Of a stretch of 31,851 nt of DNA, positions 24,060-31,308 are shown piece by piece. The stretch covers positions 1 through 31,851 of the IMG/VR virus record IMGVR_UViG_3300030618_000054; one strand, 5' to 3'. A program made the translations under genes and the position numbers. The DNA comes from a virus. Numbering within the stretch: position 1 is the first letter of the stretch; each line of letters starts with the position of its first letter. The notes below the pieces were generated by a model. The model saw nothing but the letters and a program-made list of their open reading frames with translations. It was not told the origin of the DNA and searched no databases.

Positions 24060-25429
24060 TACTTTCTCCTCTTCATGGCTTGCATCAAAATGTCCTGGAC
24101 CGATCGCTTGCTTTCAAGCCGATCCAGAATGTCGAAATCGACAGTGTCATTCGCCAAAATGTAGTGGATGAAAACTGGTCTGTCGTGCCCCGCTTGCATC
24201 TGGCGCGTCGGCCCTAAACGCTCGATGATTTGCTGATGCTCTTCCAGGTTCCAGTTCACCGAGAAAAACACGATGGTATTGCCGCCATCTTGTAGGTTAA
24301 GACCGTGCCCAGCAGAAGCAGGATGAGCAAACAGAATCGGTATTTTCCCCGCGTTCCAGCTTCTAATAGTTTCTGGATCGGAATCAAGCACGCGGCCGCG
24401 AGGAAAAGCGGTAGTAAGACGCTGAAGATCATGACGGAAATGATAGGCAACAAGAACCGGAGCGCCACCGGCCTCTTCAATGATGTCGTCAAGAGCTTGG
24501 ATCTTTGCATCGTGCGTCTCCGTCCAGTTGCGCGATTCATCGGTATAGATCGCGCCGTTTGCCAGTTGCAGGCACTTCTGCGTCTTGCTCGCCGCGTTCA
24601 GCGCTTCCACTTCGGTCGGCCCTAAGTGCCCCTCCAATTCCAGGAACATTTTCTTTTCCATGTCCCGGTACTGTTGGCGCGCTTTGTGGGGCAGATCCAC
24701 TACTATCTTGTTCCGGATCGGCTCGGAGAGATTGAAGTAGTCCTTCGCATCCAACGATAAGCAAACGTCGGAGATAAGCGTCTGTATCTCGCCTTGGGCT
24801 TGTTGGAGAGGCTCCATCCCAAACCCGTCGAAACTCTTCCGAAACCATCGCTCCGAGAAAGCCGAAAACGACTTGCCGAGTCTCTGGCCCCCATCTACGA
24901 ACCACATGGGACCCCATAAGTCTTTCAAACCGTTCGGCGCTGGGGTACCAGTTAGACCAATCCATCTATCCACCTTTTTATGCGCGACCTCCGCGAGTGC
25001 CTTGGCGCGTTTCGTACCTTGGCGCGTGCGGAAGCCTTTAAGTTTCGTTACCTCGTCCGCGACGATCGTCTTGAAAGGCCAGGGGCGCGGGTTGTACTTA
25101 TACCAGTCGATAAGCCACGGTAGGTTCTCGTAGTTGGTGGTGAATATAGCGGCGTCCGCCCGCAAAGCGAGCGCACGTTGAGCCGCTGTACCGGTAACCG
25201 CAGAGACTGGAAGGTCAAGGTTCCATTTCTTGACCTCGTCGGGCCACGTACTCTGTGCAACCCGGAGCGGCGCGAGTACGAGCGTAGGCCCTTCATCCAC
25301 GAGCTGGAGATGGCTGATCGCTGTGAGAGTCGATATAGTCTTACCGAGACCCATCGGTACGAAAGCATTGCAACGTTCCTTATCGAGAATGTGATCGATG
25401 ATCAGCTTTTGGTACGGGCGAAGCTGCAT
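24059..25429 (-). CDS. SNF2-family DNA helicase/translocase
   Basis: A 456-aa superfamily 2 ATPase. Q-type start LRPYQKLIIDHIL, Walker A VPMGLGKT with Lys30, motif Ia LAPLRVAQSTW, Walker B DEVT, motif III LTGTPAPN, motif V HGLNLQ and motif VI QQIIERLGPTRQ. Matches compact phage SNF2 helicases found next to VRR-NUC nucleases and family A polymerases. Likely remodels or unwinds DNA during replication or recombination. The ATG at 25429 overlaps the preceding 28-aa gene by TAATG and has GGAG nine bases upstream. Confidence 0.9.
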   Translation of the reverse strand: MQLRPYQKLIIDHILDKERCNAFVPMGLGKTISTLTAISHLQLVDEGPTLVLAPLRVAQSTWPDEVKKWNLDLPVSAVTGTAAQRALALRADAAIFTTNYENLPWLIDWYKYNPRPWPFKTIVADEVTKLKGFRTRQGTKRAKALAEVAHKKVDRWIGLTGTPAPNGLKDLWGPMWFVDGGQRLGKSFSAFSERWFRKSFDGFGMEPLQQAQGEIQTLISDVCLSLDAKDYFNLSEPIRNKIVVDLPHKARQQYRDMEKKMFLELEGHLGPTEVEALNAASKTQKCLQLANGAIYTDESRNWTETHDAKIQALDDIIEEAGGAPVLVAYHFRHDLQRLTTAFPRGRVLDSDPETIRSWNAGKIPILFAHPASAGHGLNLQDGGNTIVFFSVNWNLEEHQQIIERLGPTRQMQAGHDRPVFIHYILANDTVDFDILDRLESKRSVQDILMQAMKRRK

Positions 25430-25515
25430 TAATGCTCCGCCCCGTAAACGATACCCACTGACGCCCAAGTCATGAACCACCAGCAGCAGAACAGAATCAG
25501 AAATTCGATCATCAT
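25429..25515 (-). CDS. 28-aa membrane microprotein
   Basis: A 28-residue peptide that starts Met-Met-Ile-Glu-Phe and has one strongly hydrophobic, aromatic-rich span (FLILFCCWWFMTWASVGIV). Its ATG overlaps the VRR-NUC stop (CCATGATG) and its stop overlaps the helicase start (TAATG). Thus it is wedged between nuclease and helicase with one-base or four-base overlaps, which supports translation. Function unknown; may anchor or inhibit a partner. Confidence 0.55.
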   Translation of the reverse strand: MMIEFLILFCCWWFMTWASVGIVYGAEH

Positions 25516-25793
25516 GGCCTCGTCATAAATTCGATAAAGGAATCGACGTGCTGCAAGCTGTTGATCACGACTACGCAGAACCCTAACTTGCGCCAGCGCT
25601 TGTGCTCGCGCACCTGGTCGTCGCGCGGCTTCCCGCCGGTCGCCTTCAACTCGACCAGCGCGAATCGCTCGACAGGAAACCCTACTATCCGATCCGGTAC
25701 GCCTTTGCGACCGGGGCTCACGAACTTGCGCTGGATACCGCCGGCTACGCGAACCCGGTCGACGAAATACGATTCGATCTGAGACTCTTTCAC
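25512..25793 (-). CDS. VRR-NUC domain nuclease
   Basis: A 93-aa stand-alone VRR-NUC nuclease. PD-(D/E)XK-type residues Asp34 (GVPDRIV) and Glu48-x-Lys50 (LVELKA), followed by Gln60 (DDQ) and Val-Val-Val-Ile strand. It likely cleaves structured DNA, such as Holliday junction-like intermediates. Start GTG at 25793 overlaps the upstream TGA (GTGA); the other GTG nine bases earlier is less suitable. Part of the helicase-nuclease pair. Confidence 0.88.
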   Translation of the reverse strand: MKESQIESYFVDRVRVAGGIQRKFVSPGRKGVPDRIVGFPVERFALVELKATGGKPRDDQVREHKRWRKLGFCVVVINSLQHVDSFIEFMTRP

Positions 25794-25966
25794 CCGCGCC
25801 ACCCAATCAGCAAACCAAAAATAGCGCCGACGATCAGCACGCCGACGATCGCGCACAGGCGCTCGTGTTTCTTGCAGACTTCGATATCGTACCGATGGTA
25901 AGGGCCGAACGCTTCGTGGATCGTGCGCGGCGTTGGCCGGTAGTGTTTGTTATCTCTACTAAACAA
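25790..25966 (-). CDS. 58-aa small membrane protein with charged N-terminus
   Basis: A 58-aa protein starting at TTG 25966 behind AGGGGAAG. The N-terminal 40 residues are His/Arg/Lys-rich with two Cys, followed by one transmembrane span (AIVGVLIVGAIFGLLIG). An in-frame stop directly upstream means no ATG start is possible. It overlaps the zinc-ribbon gene and the VRR-NUC start by 8 and 4 bases. Family unknown; membrane tether inside the replication operon by context. Confidence 0.6.
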   Translation of the reverse strand: MFSRDNKHYRPTPRTIHEAFGPYHRYDIEVCKKHERLCAIVGVLIVGAIFGLLIGWRG

Positions 25967-26159
25967 GATCTTCCCCTGAGAGTTTTGACTCTAACGCTTC
26001 TACCCGTTCGAATAAATCGACGAGCAGGTCATTTTTCGAAACGTTAGGTGGGTTTTTGTGCCCTTCGCTGCAATACTGCGCATCGTCAAGGACTTCTCGC
26101 GTGCTTGCCTTCGGCAACCCTTTGTCACACTCGCGGCAGTACGACCATTCCCATCCCAT
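25959..26159 (-). CDS. Zinc-ribbon small protein, 66 aa
   Basis: A 66-aa protein. Residues 8-33 carry C-R-E-C ... C-S-E-G-H, a probable zinc site. The C-terminal half is a short coiled coil (LVDLFERVEALESKL). The ATG at 26159 follows GAGGAGAACAAC. It is the first gene after promoter P3. Possible DNA- or protein-binding regulator. Confidence 0.65.
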   Translation of the reverse strand: MGWEWSYCRECDKGLPKASTREVLDDAQYCSEGHKNPPNVSKNDLLVDLFERVEALESKLSGEDLV

Positions 26160-26182
26160 GTTGTTCTCCTCGTTTCAGTGAA

Positions 26183-26219
26183 TTCACTATAGCAGTTGCA
26201 AAACGCAAATACAACTACT
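26183..26219 (-). promoter_or_regulatory. Extended -10 promoter P3 (inside replication operon)
   Basis: On the minus strand: -35 TTGTAT, 17-base spacer with TTTTGCAACTGC, then -10 TATAGT (26186-26191) with a TGC extension. Downstream GAATTCA matches P1. Placed after the polymerase gene; reads into the zinc-ribbon, VRR-NUC and helicase part of the operon. Confidence 0.75.
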
Positions 26220-28290
26220 CTTTTCTATATCGCAAACCCTCGAACCCGGCTGCGGCTAAGGGAAGTCCTGGCGCCCAATCGTGCGGGGCGGCCATCAGAT
26301 CAGAAAGGCGTTCCGCGCTGTACTTGAGGCTGTTCGGCGCATACGTGATCAGTTCGTCGTGGACGCGCATTCTAGTTGAGTAGCCTGCTTTAGCGATTCG
26401 CGAGATGTGGTAGAACATCACATCTCGCGCGATCGCCTGGCAGAGATTTTCAAGAAGCATACCCCCATAGGTTTTAATCCGCTCCCACTTACGCGAATAG
26501 CGATTCATGCCCATGTACGAAATTGCGCCACTGTCGTCGACACGCGGAGCGGGGTAGGACAAGTCACGCCCGCTAGGTAGCTTCACGCGCAACCAGTTTC
26601 CTTCTCGGCGAAACACGATCATGTTGACGGGAAAATCGGTATGCGGTTCGTTGACCGCGCTACGCGCAGCGTCCTCTAGTCGCTTCCAAATCCCGCTGAT
26701 GTTCGAGTTCGCCGCGCGCCACAGGCGTTTGATCGAATCGCAAACACAAAACGTGTCGTGCTCCAGCCCGTATGTCGAGCGCTTCGTGTCGACCGACCAT
26801 TCCCAAAAGTTCTCGGCTTCGCCCCAAGTGCTATCCGGGATCGCGTCGCGGCCTACACGGGCTAGTTCGTCCAAGTCGATGCGGTAGGTAGCGGCACCTG
26901 TCAGGAAGGCGCCTACGCCCCCGGCATAGGCTAGCATAAGCTCCATTACTTTACCGATCTGGCGAAGCTTCTTCGTGACCGCGGCAGGAGGCACGCGGAA
27001 CGCTTCGCTATACGCCTTGATGTAGAGATCCGGGCCGGTTCCCGCGTCGTAATCCCTGAACGCCTGGAGCTTCCACTCTTCGCCGGCGATCCACGCCGCA
27101 ACGCGCCCTTCGATGTTCGCCAAGTCCGCGACAACGATCTTGTGCTTGGGCGGCGCAATGATGACGCCGCGCATGACGTTGGCGCACAACTCCATAACGT
27201 TGCCCGTCACGAGATCCGCGCAGCCCGCCTTGATAGCCTCGGTGCCCGTCTCGATCTCGTCCGCTTCGAGCGTCGGGCGCATCATGTTTCCCATCTGAAC
27301 CAGGCGGTGTGCGTCGCGACCTGTACGCCCCGCGCCGTTGAACTGGATGCCGCCCTTTAGAAAACCATCGCTGCTCACTGATCGTATAATGCGTTTGTAC
27401 TTGCTTACAGACGACGTGCTCGCCATAAGACGGATAGCAATAAGTGCACGGACTTCGTCTGGAAGCGCTGGGTCTTCCATCCTTCGTTCAAGCGTTGCGG
27501 CTCGCATATCGGGCAACGACACACCGTGCTCTGAGAGGATGTGGGCGAGCAGCTTGTCGCGCTGCGTTGCTGCGGTGACGTCTCCGTCCGTGGCTTCGCT
27601 AACATCTTCTGCAAGGCCGGCTTGCGCAACCCCGACCGCTTCAATCGCTTTGGTTGCGAGCTCAAGATCGACATATACGCCCTCGTCGTTTGTGCGTTGA
27701 GTTTCCTGCCAGCGTGAAAGCTCTTCAGGATTGTTCGGGAAATTCCACTTCGGCATTTTCTGATGCAGTACGCGCATCGAGGTAATATCGGACTTGGCGT
27801 ACTCGACGAACTGCGCCCATTCCACAGGGTGCGTCTCACGAGTCTTGCGCCGCAGCTTCTGGTTGGCGGGCTGCGGCATGCAAAACATGCGGATCAACTT
27901 CTTGCCTTCCTTGCTCTTTGCGACATCGACGCCGAGCTTGAAGATATCGCAAAGCGTGTCTAGCGAACCGGGTAAGCCGTGGCTGAACGCCTGGACCATC
28001 GTGTCGCGATGCTTGCGCGCGGGCATCTTCTTGTGAAAGAACGGAAGCGCGTGCCGAATCACGACGCGATCGAAGCTGCCCGAATTATGGCCCCAAAATT
28101 CATCCGCGCACTCGACGGCCTGTACCAATCCTTCGGACGGCATCGTTCCTGTCGTGCAATCCCAACACTGCACCGGGCCGTCGTCGACCGCCCACGCGAA
28201 CAACAGCACTTCCGCCTTCTCCGCGTACCGGTGCGCGCCGTCATTTATCGGGGTTTCGCAGTACGTTTCCAAGTCAAACCAGAGCCTCAA
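26215..28290 (-). CDS. Family A DNA polymerase
   Basis: A 691-aa polymerase I-type enzyme. The N-terminal 3'-5' exonuclease has ExoI FDLET (Asp6, Glu8), ExoII GHNSGSFD and ExoIII YAKSDI. The polymerase has GRTGRDAHRLVQMGN, motif A DLANIEGR, motif B RQIGKVMELMLAY and motif C RVHDEL with Asp645. No 5'-3' exonuclease domain. It probably replicates the phage genome with DUF2815 and the helicase. Start is TTG 28290, overlapping the HNH gene stop (TTGA), after AAGGAG. Confidence 0.92.
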   Translation of the reverse strand: MRLWFDLETYCETPINDGAHRYAEKAEVLLFAWAVDDGPVQCWDCTTGTMPSEGLVQAVECADEFWGHNSGSFDRVVIRHALPFFHKKMPARKHRDTMVQAFSHGLPGSLDTLCDIFKLGVDVAKSKEGKKLIRMFCMPQPANQKLRRKTRETHPVEWAQFVEYAKSDITSMRVLHQKMPKWNFPNNPEELSRWQETQRTNDEGVYVDLELATKAIEAVGVAQAGLAEDVSEATDGDVTAATQRDKLLAHILSEHGVSLPDMRAATLERRMEDPALPDEVRALIAIRLMASTSSVSKYKRIIRSVSSDGFLKGGIQFNGAGRTGRDAHRLVQMGNMMRPTLEADEIETGTEAIKAGCADLVTGNVMELCANVMRGVIIAPPKHKIVVADLANIEGRVAAWIAGEEWKLQAFRDYDAGTGPDLYIKAYSEAFRVPPAAVTKKLRQIGKVMELMLAYAGGVGAFLTGAATYRIDLDELARVGRDAIPDSTWGEAENFWEWSVDTKRSTYGLEHDTFCVCDSIKRLWRAANSNISGIWKRLEDAARSAVNEPHTDFPVNMIVFRREGNWLRVKLPSGRDLSYPAPRVDDSGAISYMGMNRYSRKWERIKTYGGMLLENLCQAIARDVMFYHISRIAKAGYSTRMRVHDELITYAPNSLKYSAERLSDLMAAPHDWAPGLPLAAAGFEGLRYRKE

Positions 28291-28769
28291 GTTCTTTCTC
28301 CTTCGTTGGCGAACTCTTTGAATAGCGCCTTAGCTGCGGCGCAGTAAGCCGCGTGCGCTTCTTCGGGCGTCAAATACTGCCCTAAGTAAATAGATTTGCC
28401 GTGCACCTTTATCCCGGCTTGCCATTTCTGCGAGGCTTTAGAAAAGCAAACGCCCTTAAAGCCTGAAGTGTTCGTCGCTTGCAGCTTCTTTCGATTAGCG
28501 CAATTCTGGCTGCGTGTACATATTCGCAACTCAGACTTACGGTTATCAAGTCTGTTGCCTTTCTCGTGGTCCACTTCGACAACAGGGTCGGTAACCCGCA
28601 TGACTTCACGATGCATCTTCACTCGTTTCTGGCTGGCCTTGCCGACTCGCGGCAGATTCCGATAAGCGTAACCTTTCACGTCAAGACACCAGTTAAAGAT
28701 CGAGAGTCGTTCGAAGTCTTCGTCGTCTACCAGCGCTACACGGTGCTTGCCCACCGGAATCTGCTTCAT
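28287..28769 (-). CDS. HNH endonuclease with AP2 DNA-binding domain
   Basis: A 160-aa protein. N-terminal HNH domain with VDHEKGNRLDNRKSEL (His68, Asn76) and CTRSQNCANRK, then a C-terminal AP2 domain (SGFKGVCFSKASQKWQAG, residues about 101-150). This is typical of phage homing endonucleases. It is inserted between the DUF2815 and DNA polymerase genes and its stop provides the polymerase TTG start overlap. Presumed target: the intact DUF2815-polymerase junction of related phages. Confidence 0.88.
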   Translation of the reverse strand: MKQIPVGKHRVALVDDEDFERLSIFNWCLDVKGYAYRNLPRVGKASQKRVKMHREVMRVTDPVVEVDHEKGNRLDNRKSELRICTRSQNCANRKKLQATNTSGFKGVCFSKASQKWQAGIKVHGKSIYLGQYLTPEEAHAAYCAAAKALFKEFANEGERT

Positions 28770-28780
28770 GTCAGTCTGCC

Positions 28781-29368
28781 CTATGCGAGGTCATCGTCTG
28801 CTTCAATAGCATCGAATCCTTCGTCGCTCGGCCGACTTGCGCCGCCGAAGCTGTCGCCTGCGGCATCGAACTGCACGCCCAGGAGCCCGCAACGTATGCC
28901 GCTATAGGTGCCACTCTGCGCCCACATCTCGACCTTGGCATTCACGTAGCATCCTGCGTAGATCACGCCTTCCGACCCGTTCAGGCGCTTAGCCTTACCC
29001 GTCTCCGGATCCTTGACGTTGTGCAGGAACAGCGGAGCGCCGTCTTTCTGTTTGCGAATCGCGGACAGCGCGTACATGTTCTCGAAGCCATCGTAGACTT
29101 CGCCTGACTTGTCTTTCTTGTTCTTGATGTACGAGAACTTGTTCTTGTTGGTCCGCATGTCTTCGAGGAAGGCTTCGGCCTTCTTGCCCCACGCGGCGGT
29201 CGCTTCGCTGTTGATCGCGGCTTGGATCGCCTTATCGTTAGCCGAGCCCGGCTCGACGATCAGCGTAGCCGAGTGGCGGAAGTCGCCCTGCCCCTCATAC
29301 TGCGCCGGCGTGAAAAGGTCGTCGATAAATGCGATGCGGACGTGCTTCAATTGAACGATGGTTCCCAT
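28781..29368 (-). CDS. DUF2815 ssDNA-binding-type protein
   Basis: A 195-aa protein of the DUF2815 type, found with DUF2800, family A polymerase, VRR-NUC and SNF2 helicase in phage replication modules. The predicted OB-fold-like core includes VRIAFIDDLFTPAQYEGQGDFRHSATLIVEPGS and YAGCYVNAKVEMWAQ. The C-terminal tail is acidic (DEGFDAIEADDDLA), a feature of ssDNA-binding proteins that recruits partners. Start ATG 29368 with AAGGA upstream, three bases after the preceding stop. Confidence 0.85.
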   Translation of the reverse strand: MGTIVQLKHVRIAFIDDLFTPAQYEGQGDFRHSATLIVEPGSANDKAIQAAINSEATAAWGKKAEAFLEDMRTNKNKFSYIKNKKDKSGEVYDGFENMYALSAIRKQKDGAPLFLHNVKDPETGKAKRLNGSEGVIYAGCYVNAKVEMWAQSGTYSGIRCGLLGVQFDAAGDSFGGASRPSDEGFDAIEADDDLA

Positions 29369-29371
29369 GAT

Positions 29372-29536
29372 TTATTCCTTAGTAAGAATGATTTGATGCA
29401 CTTCGAAGGGGTTGTGCCCGTCCTCGTGGAATAAATCCCACGCTGCCTTTAGGGCTTCTACATCCGGATGATCGTCGACGGTGAAGTTGCATATTTCGCA
29501 CTTTCCCGGATCTATAAATTGAACATTTATTAGCAC
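29372..29536 (-). CDS. Small acidic protein with CxxC, 54 aa
   Basis: A 54-aa acidic protein starting at GTG 29536 inside the end of the DUF2800 gene, behind GAGGAG. It has one CEIC motif (Cys13-x2-Cys16) and a helix-rich C-terminal half. It fills the gap between DUF2800 and DUF2815 exactly, with overlap and spacing as elsewhere in the operon. Unknown family. Not found by an ATG-only search. Confidence 0.6.
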   Translation of the reverse strand: MLINVQFIDPGKCEICNFTVDDHPDVEALKAAWDLFHEDGHNPFEVHQIILTKE

Positions 29537-30756
29537 AAATCCTCCTCGTCGACGGTTTCAAATCCGTCTTCGATCGGTTTGATTTCAATAGCCGGACGCT
29601 TGTCCGTGTCCAAAACGACGTGCGGTTTTCCTTCACCCTGAACGATGAGTTGTTCGATCTTCTTGACGCGACGCGGTTGGTCTTTCAGCGCTTCGAGAAT
29701 CGGCTTCGGCCCGAGCAGTTTGAATGAGTACATCTGCTCAGTCTTCAGCCGGAAAGCCTTCATCATGGCTTCCGCTTCCTCTTCGCTCGACCACTGGCGG
29801 TTGCCGCGCTTGCCCGCAACAACCTTCACGCCTGGCACCTTGCGGCCCGCGAACACTTCAAGCTCGATGCGAGCCCGAATCGCCTTCATGTGATCCTCGA
29901 TCGCTTCAAGGAATTCGAAGCGCGCGCCCAGTTGCTCGATCGTGAGCGTATCGACGTTCGGCACTTCGCCGACTTCGAAACCGATCTCTGTCTTGGCCGC
30001 CAGCCAGTCTTCTTTAGCTTTGCAAACCGCAGAAGCTTTGCACCACATGCAAGTCTTTTCGCCGGGGGCGAAATTCTCAGGAAGGAGCAGCGCGCCGCTG
30101 TTGTAAATCTGAATTGCTTTATGCGCTTCCGGCTGCGCAACTTCGTTCACCCATTTGTTCAGCTCATCGGGCGTCGTCGACCACTCGTTCCCGGTTCGCA
30201 AAGGCTGCTCGATCACGAGATTCACTTCCGTGAAATCCTCGACGAGCCCGAACTTCTCCAGCGCCCCGTGGCCGTACATCATGAGTTGCGGATTCCACTC
30301 GGCATCGACCTCCTGGTAACCGAACTTCGCATCGATAACATCGATTGAAGCTGTGCCGTCCGGCCATGAAACGATCAGCACGATATCCGCGCGGCCCGTG
30401 GCGCCTTCTTCGCCCGTGATCTGGTCGATAGGTACGTCCTGCTCGATCTCAACAGTTCCGGTGCAACCGCGCAATTCGTAACCGAGAATGCGCTCTCGCA
30501 CATTATCGAGCACGGCTTGTACATCTGCGGCGAACGACTTGTCGACTTTGTGACCCTTGCCGAGTGTATGGCCAAGGTAGTCGATCGCGTTCTTTTTGAA
30601 CTCCAGGCACAAGCTCATAAGCTCGTGCTTGTCGGTCCCGAGATCCGCAGCACCGGATGAGCTATCCGGCTGGCCTTTCTCCATTGCAAGCGAGTTCGCG
30701 CAGTTGAGATACCGATGCGCGCCGGACGGACTGGCTAACGCGTGGTATTCAGGCAT
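29530..30756 (-). CDS. DUF2800 Cas4-like Fe-S nuclease
   Basis: A 408-aa protein of the DUF2800 type. PD-(D/E)XK-type residues Asp124 (GRAD), Asp142 and Lys144 (VIDAKFG), then Gln157/Tyr161. Cysteines Cys19 and Cys236-x2-Cys239-x5-Cys245 match the [4Fe-4S] arrangement of Cas4/AddB nucleases. Probably a 5'-3' exonuclease for recombination-linked replication. Start ATG 30756 overlaps the upstream gene by 8 bases; longer readings lack a ribosome site. Confidence 0.85.
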   Translation of the reverse strand: MPEYHALASPSGAHRYLNCANSLAMEKGQPDSSSGAADLGTDKHELMSLCLEFKKNAIDYLGHTLGKGHKVDKSFAADVQAVLDNVRERILGYELRGCTGTVEIEQDVPIDQITGEEGATGRADIVLIVSWPDGTASIDVIDAKFGYQEVDAEWNPQLMMYGHGALEKFGLVEDFTEVNLVIEQPLRTGNEWSTTPDELNKWVNEVAQPEAHKAIQIYNSGALLLPENFAPGEKTCMWCKASAVCKAKEDWLAAKTEIGFEVGEVPNVDTLTIEQLGARFEFLEAIEDHMKAIRARIELEVFAGRKVPGVKVVAGKRGNRQWSSEEEAEAMMKAFRLKTEQMYSFKLLGPKPILEALKDQPRRVKKIEQLIVQGEGKPHVVLDTDKRPAIEIKPIEDGFETVDEEDLC

Positions 30757-31174
30757 CGGAAGACTCCGGATCCAAACCGTCAACCACCTTCGACAAGTAC
30801 ACGACGGCATCGGCCCACTGTTCGGGCTTCAGTTCCTTGCCGTTCGCGACGCCCAAGCGAGAAAGCGCGGCTACCGCCTTCTCTTTGGACTCCTTGCTAA
30901 TCGCGATGATGAGCTTCTTCACGTCGTCATAAGTTACCGGCTTGGATTCGAGCGCGGAACTCGGCGAAGTGTCGGAAGTGATCGTCGGTTGTTCGTTTGG
31001 GGCTTCGGCCTTGACTTGCTTCTCGACTTCCTTGAGCGCGGCCTTGGAAGTCTTGACGACTGTTTCTGCGGCGGCTTGGGGCGGCGCGAGATTCAGGATC
31101 AGGGCTTGCTTGATGAGCGCGCCCAGGTTGTTAATTGCTTCGGTGTTTGCTGCGAGAGCCAATTCTAACGACAT
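30749..31174 (-). CDS. Early operon first gene, 141 aa
   Basis: A 141-aa protein of unknown family. Helical N-terminus MSLELALAANTEAINNLGALIKQA, Lys/Glu/Ala-rich and Ser/Thr/Pro-rich middle (a linker), and a helical C-terminal domain. Similar small proteins open replication operons with DUF2800 and DUF2815 genes. ATG 31174 follows AAAGGAGATCAC. First gene after the divergent TTGACA promoter. Confidence 0.7.
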   Translation of the reverse strand: MSLELALAANTEAINNLGALIKQALILNLAPPQAAAETVVKTSKAALKEVEKQVKAEAPNEQPTITSDTSPSSALESKPVTYDDVKKLIIAISKESKEKAVAALSRLGVANGKELKPEQWADAVVYLSKVVDGLDPESSDA

Positions 31175-31205
31175 GTGATCTCCTTTGGTGGGTAACGCAA
31201 GAAGG

Positions 31206-31234
31206 AATTTAGGCGCGAAAAATCGACGTGTCAA
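31206..31234 (-). promoter_or_regulatory. Consensus sigma70 promoter for the replication operon
   Basis: On the minus strand: -35 TTGACA (31229-31234, perfect consensus), 17-base spacer, -10 TAAATT (31206-31211, 4 of 6). It lies 32 bases before the first operon gene and back to back with promoter P4, making a divergent early control region. Confidence 0.75.
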
Positions 31235-31248
31235 GAAATATTTTGCAT

Positions 31249-31277
31249 TTGCATTTTTGTTTTGCAGTTGCTATAGT
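31249..31277 (+). promoter_or_regulatory. Extended -10 promoter P4 (rightward)
   Basis: -35 TTGCAT, 17-base spacer holding TTTTGCAGTTGC, then -10 TATAGT (31272-31277) with TGC extension. The dyad is GCA-GT-TGC, the inverse of the GCA-AC-TGC in P1-P3. Reads into the SAAR-repeat gene. Confidence 0.75.
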
Positions 31278-31308
31278 TTGCAGCACACTAACCCCGAGGA
31301 GAAAACAG

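Noticed and set aside
24256-24540. 94-aa minus-strand hydrophobic frame
   Set aside because: Lies inside the helicase gene on the same strand in another frame; hydrophobic look comes from helicase codons and no overlap pattern supports it.
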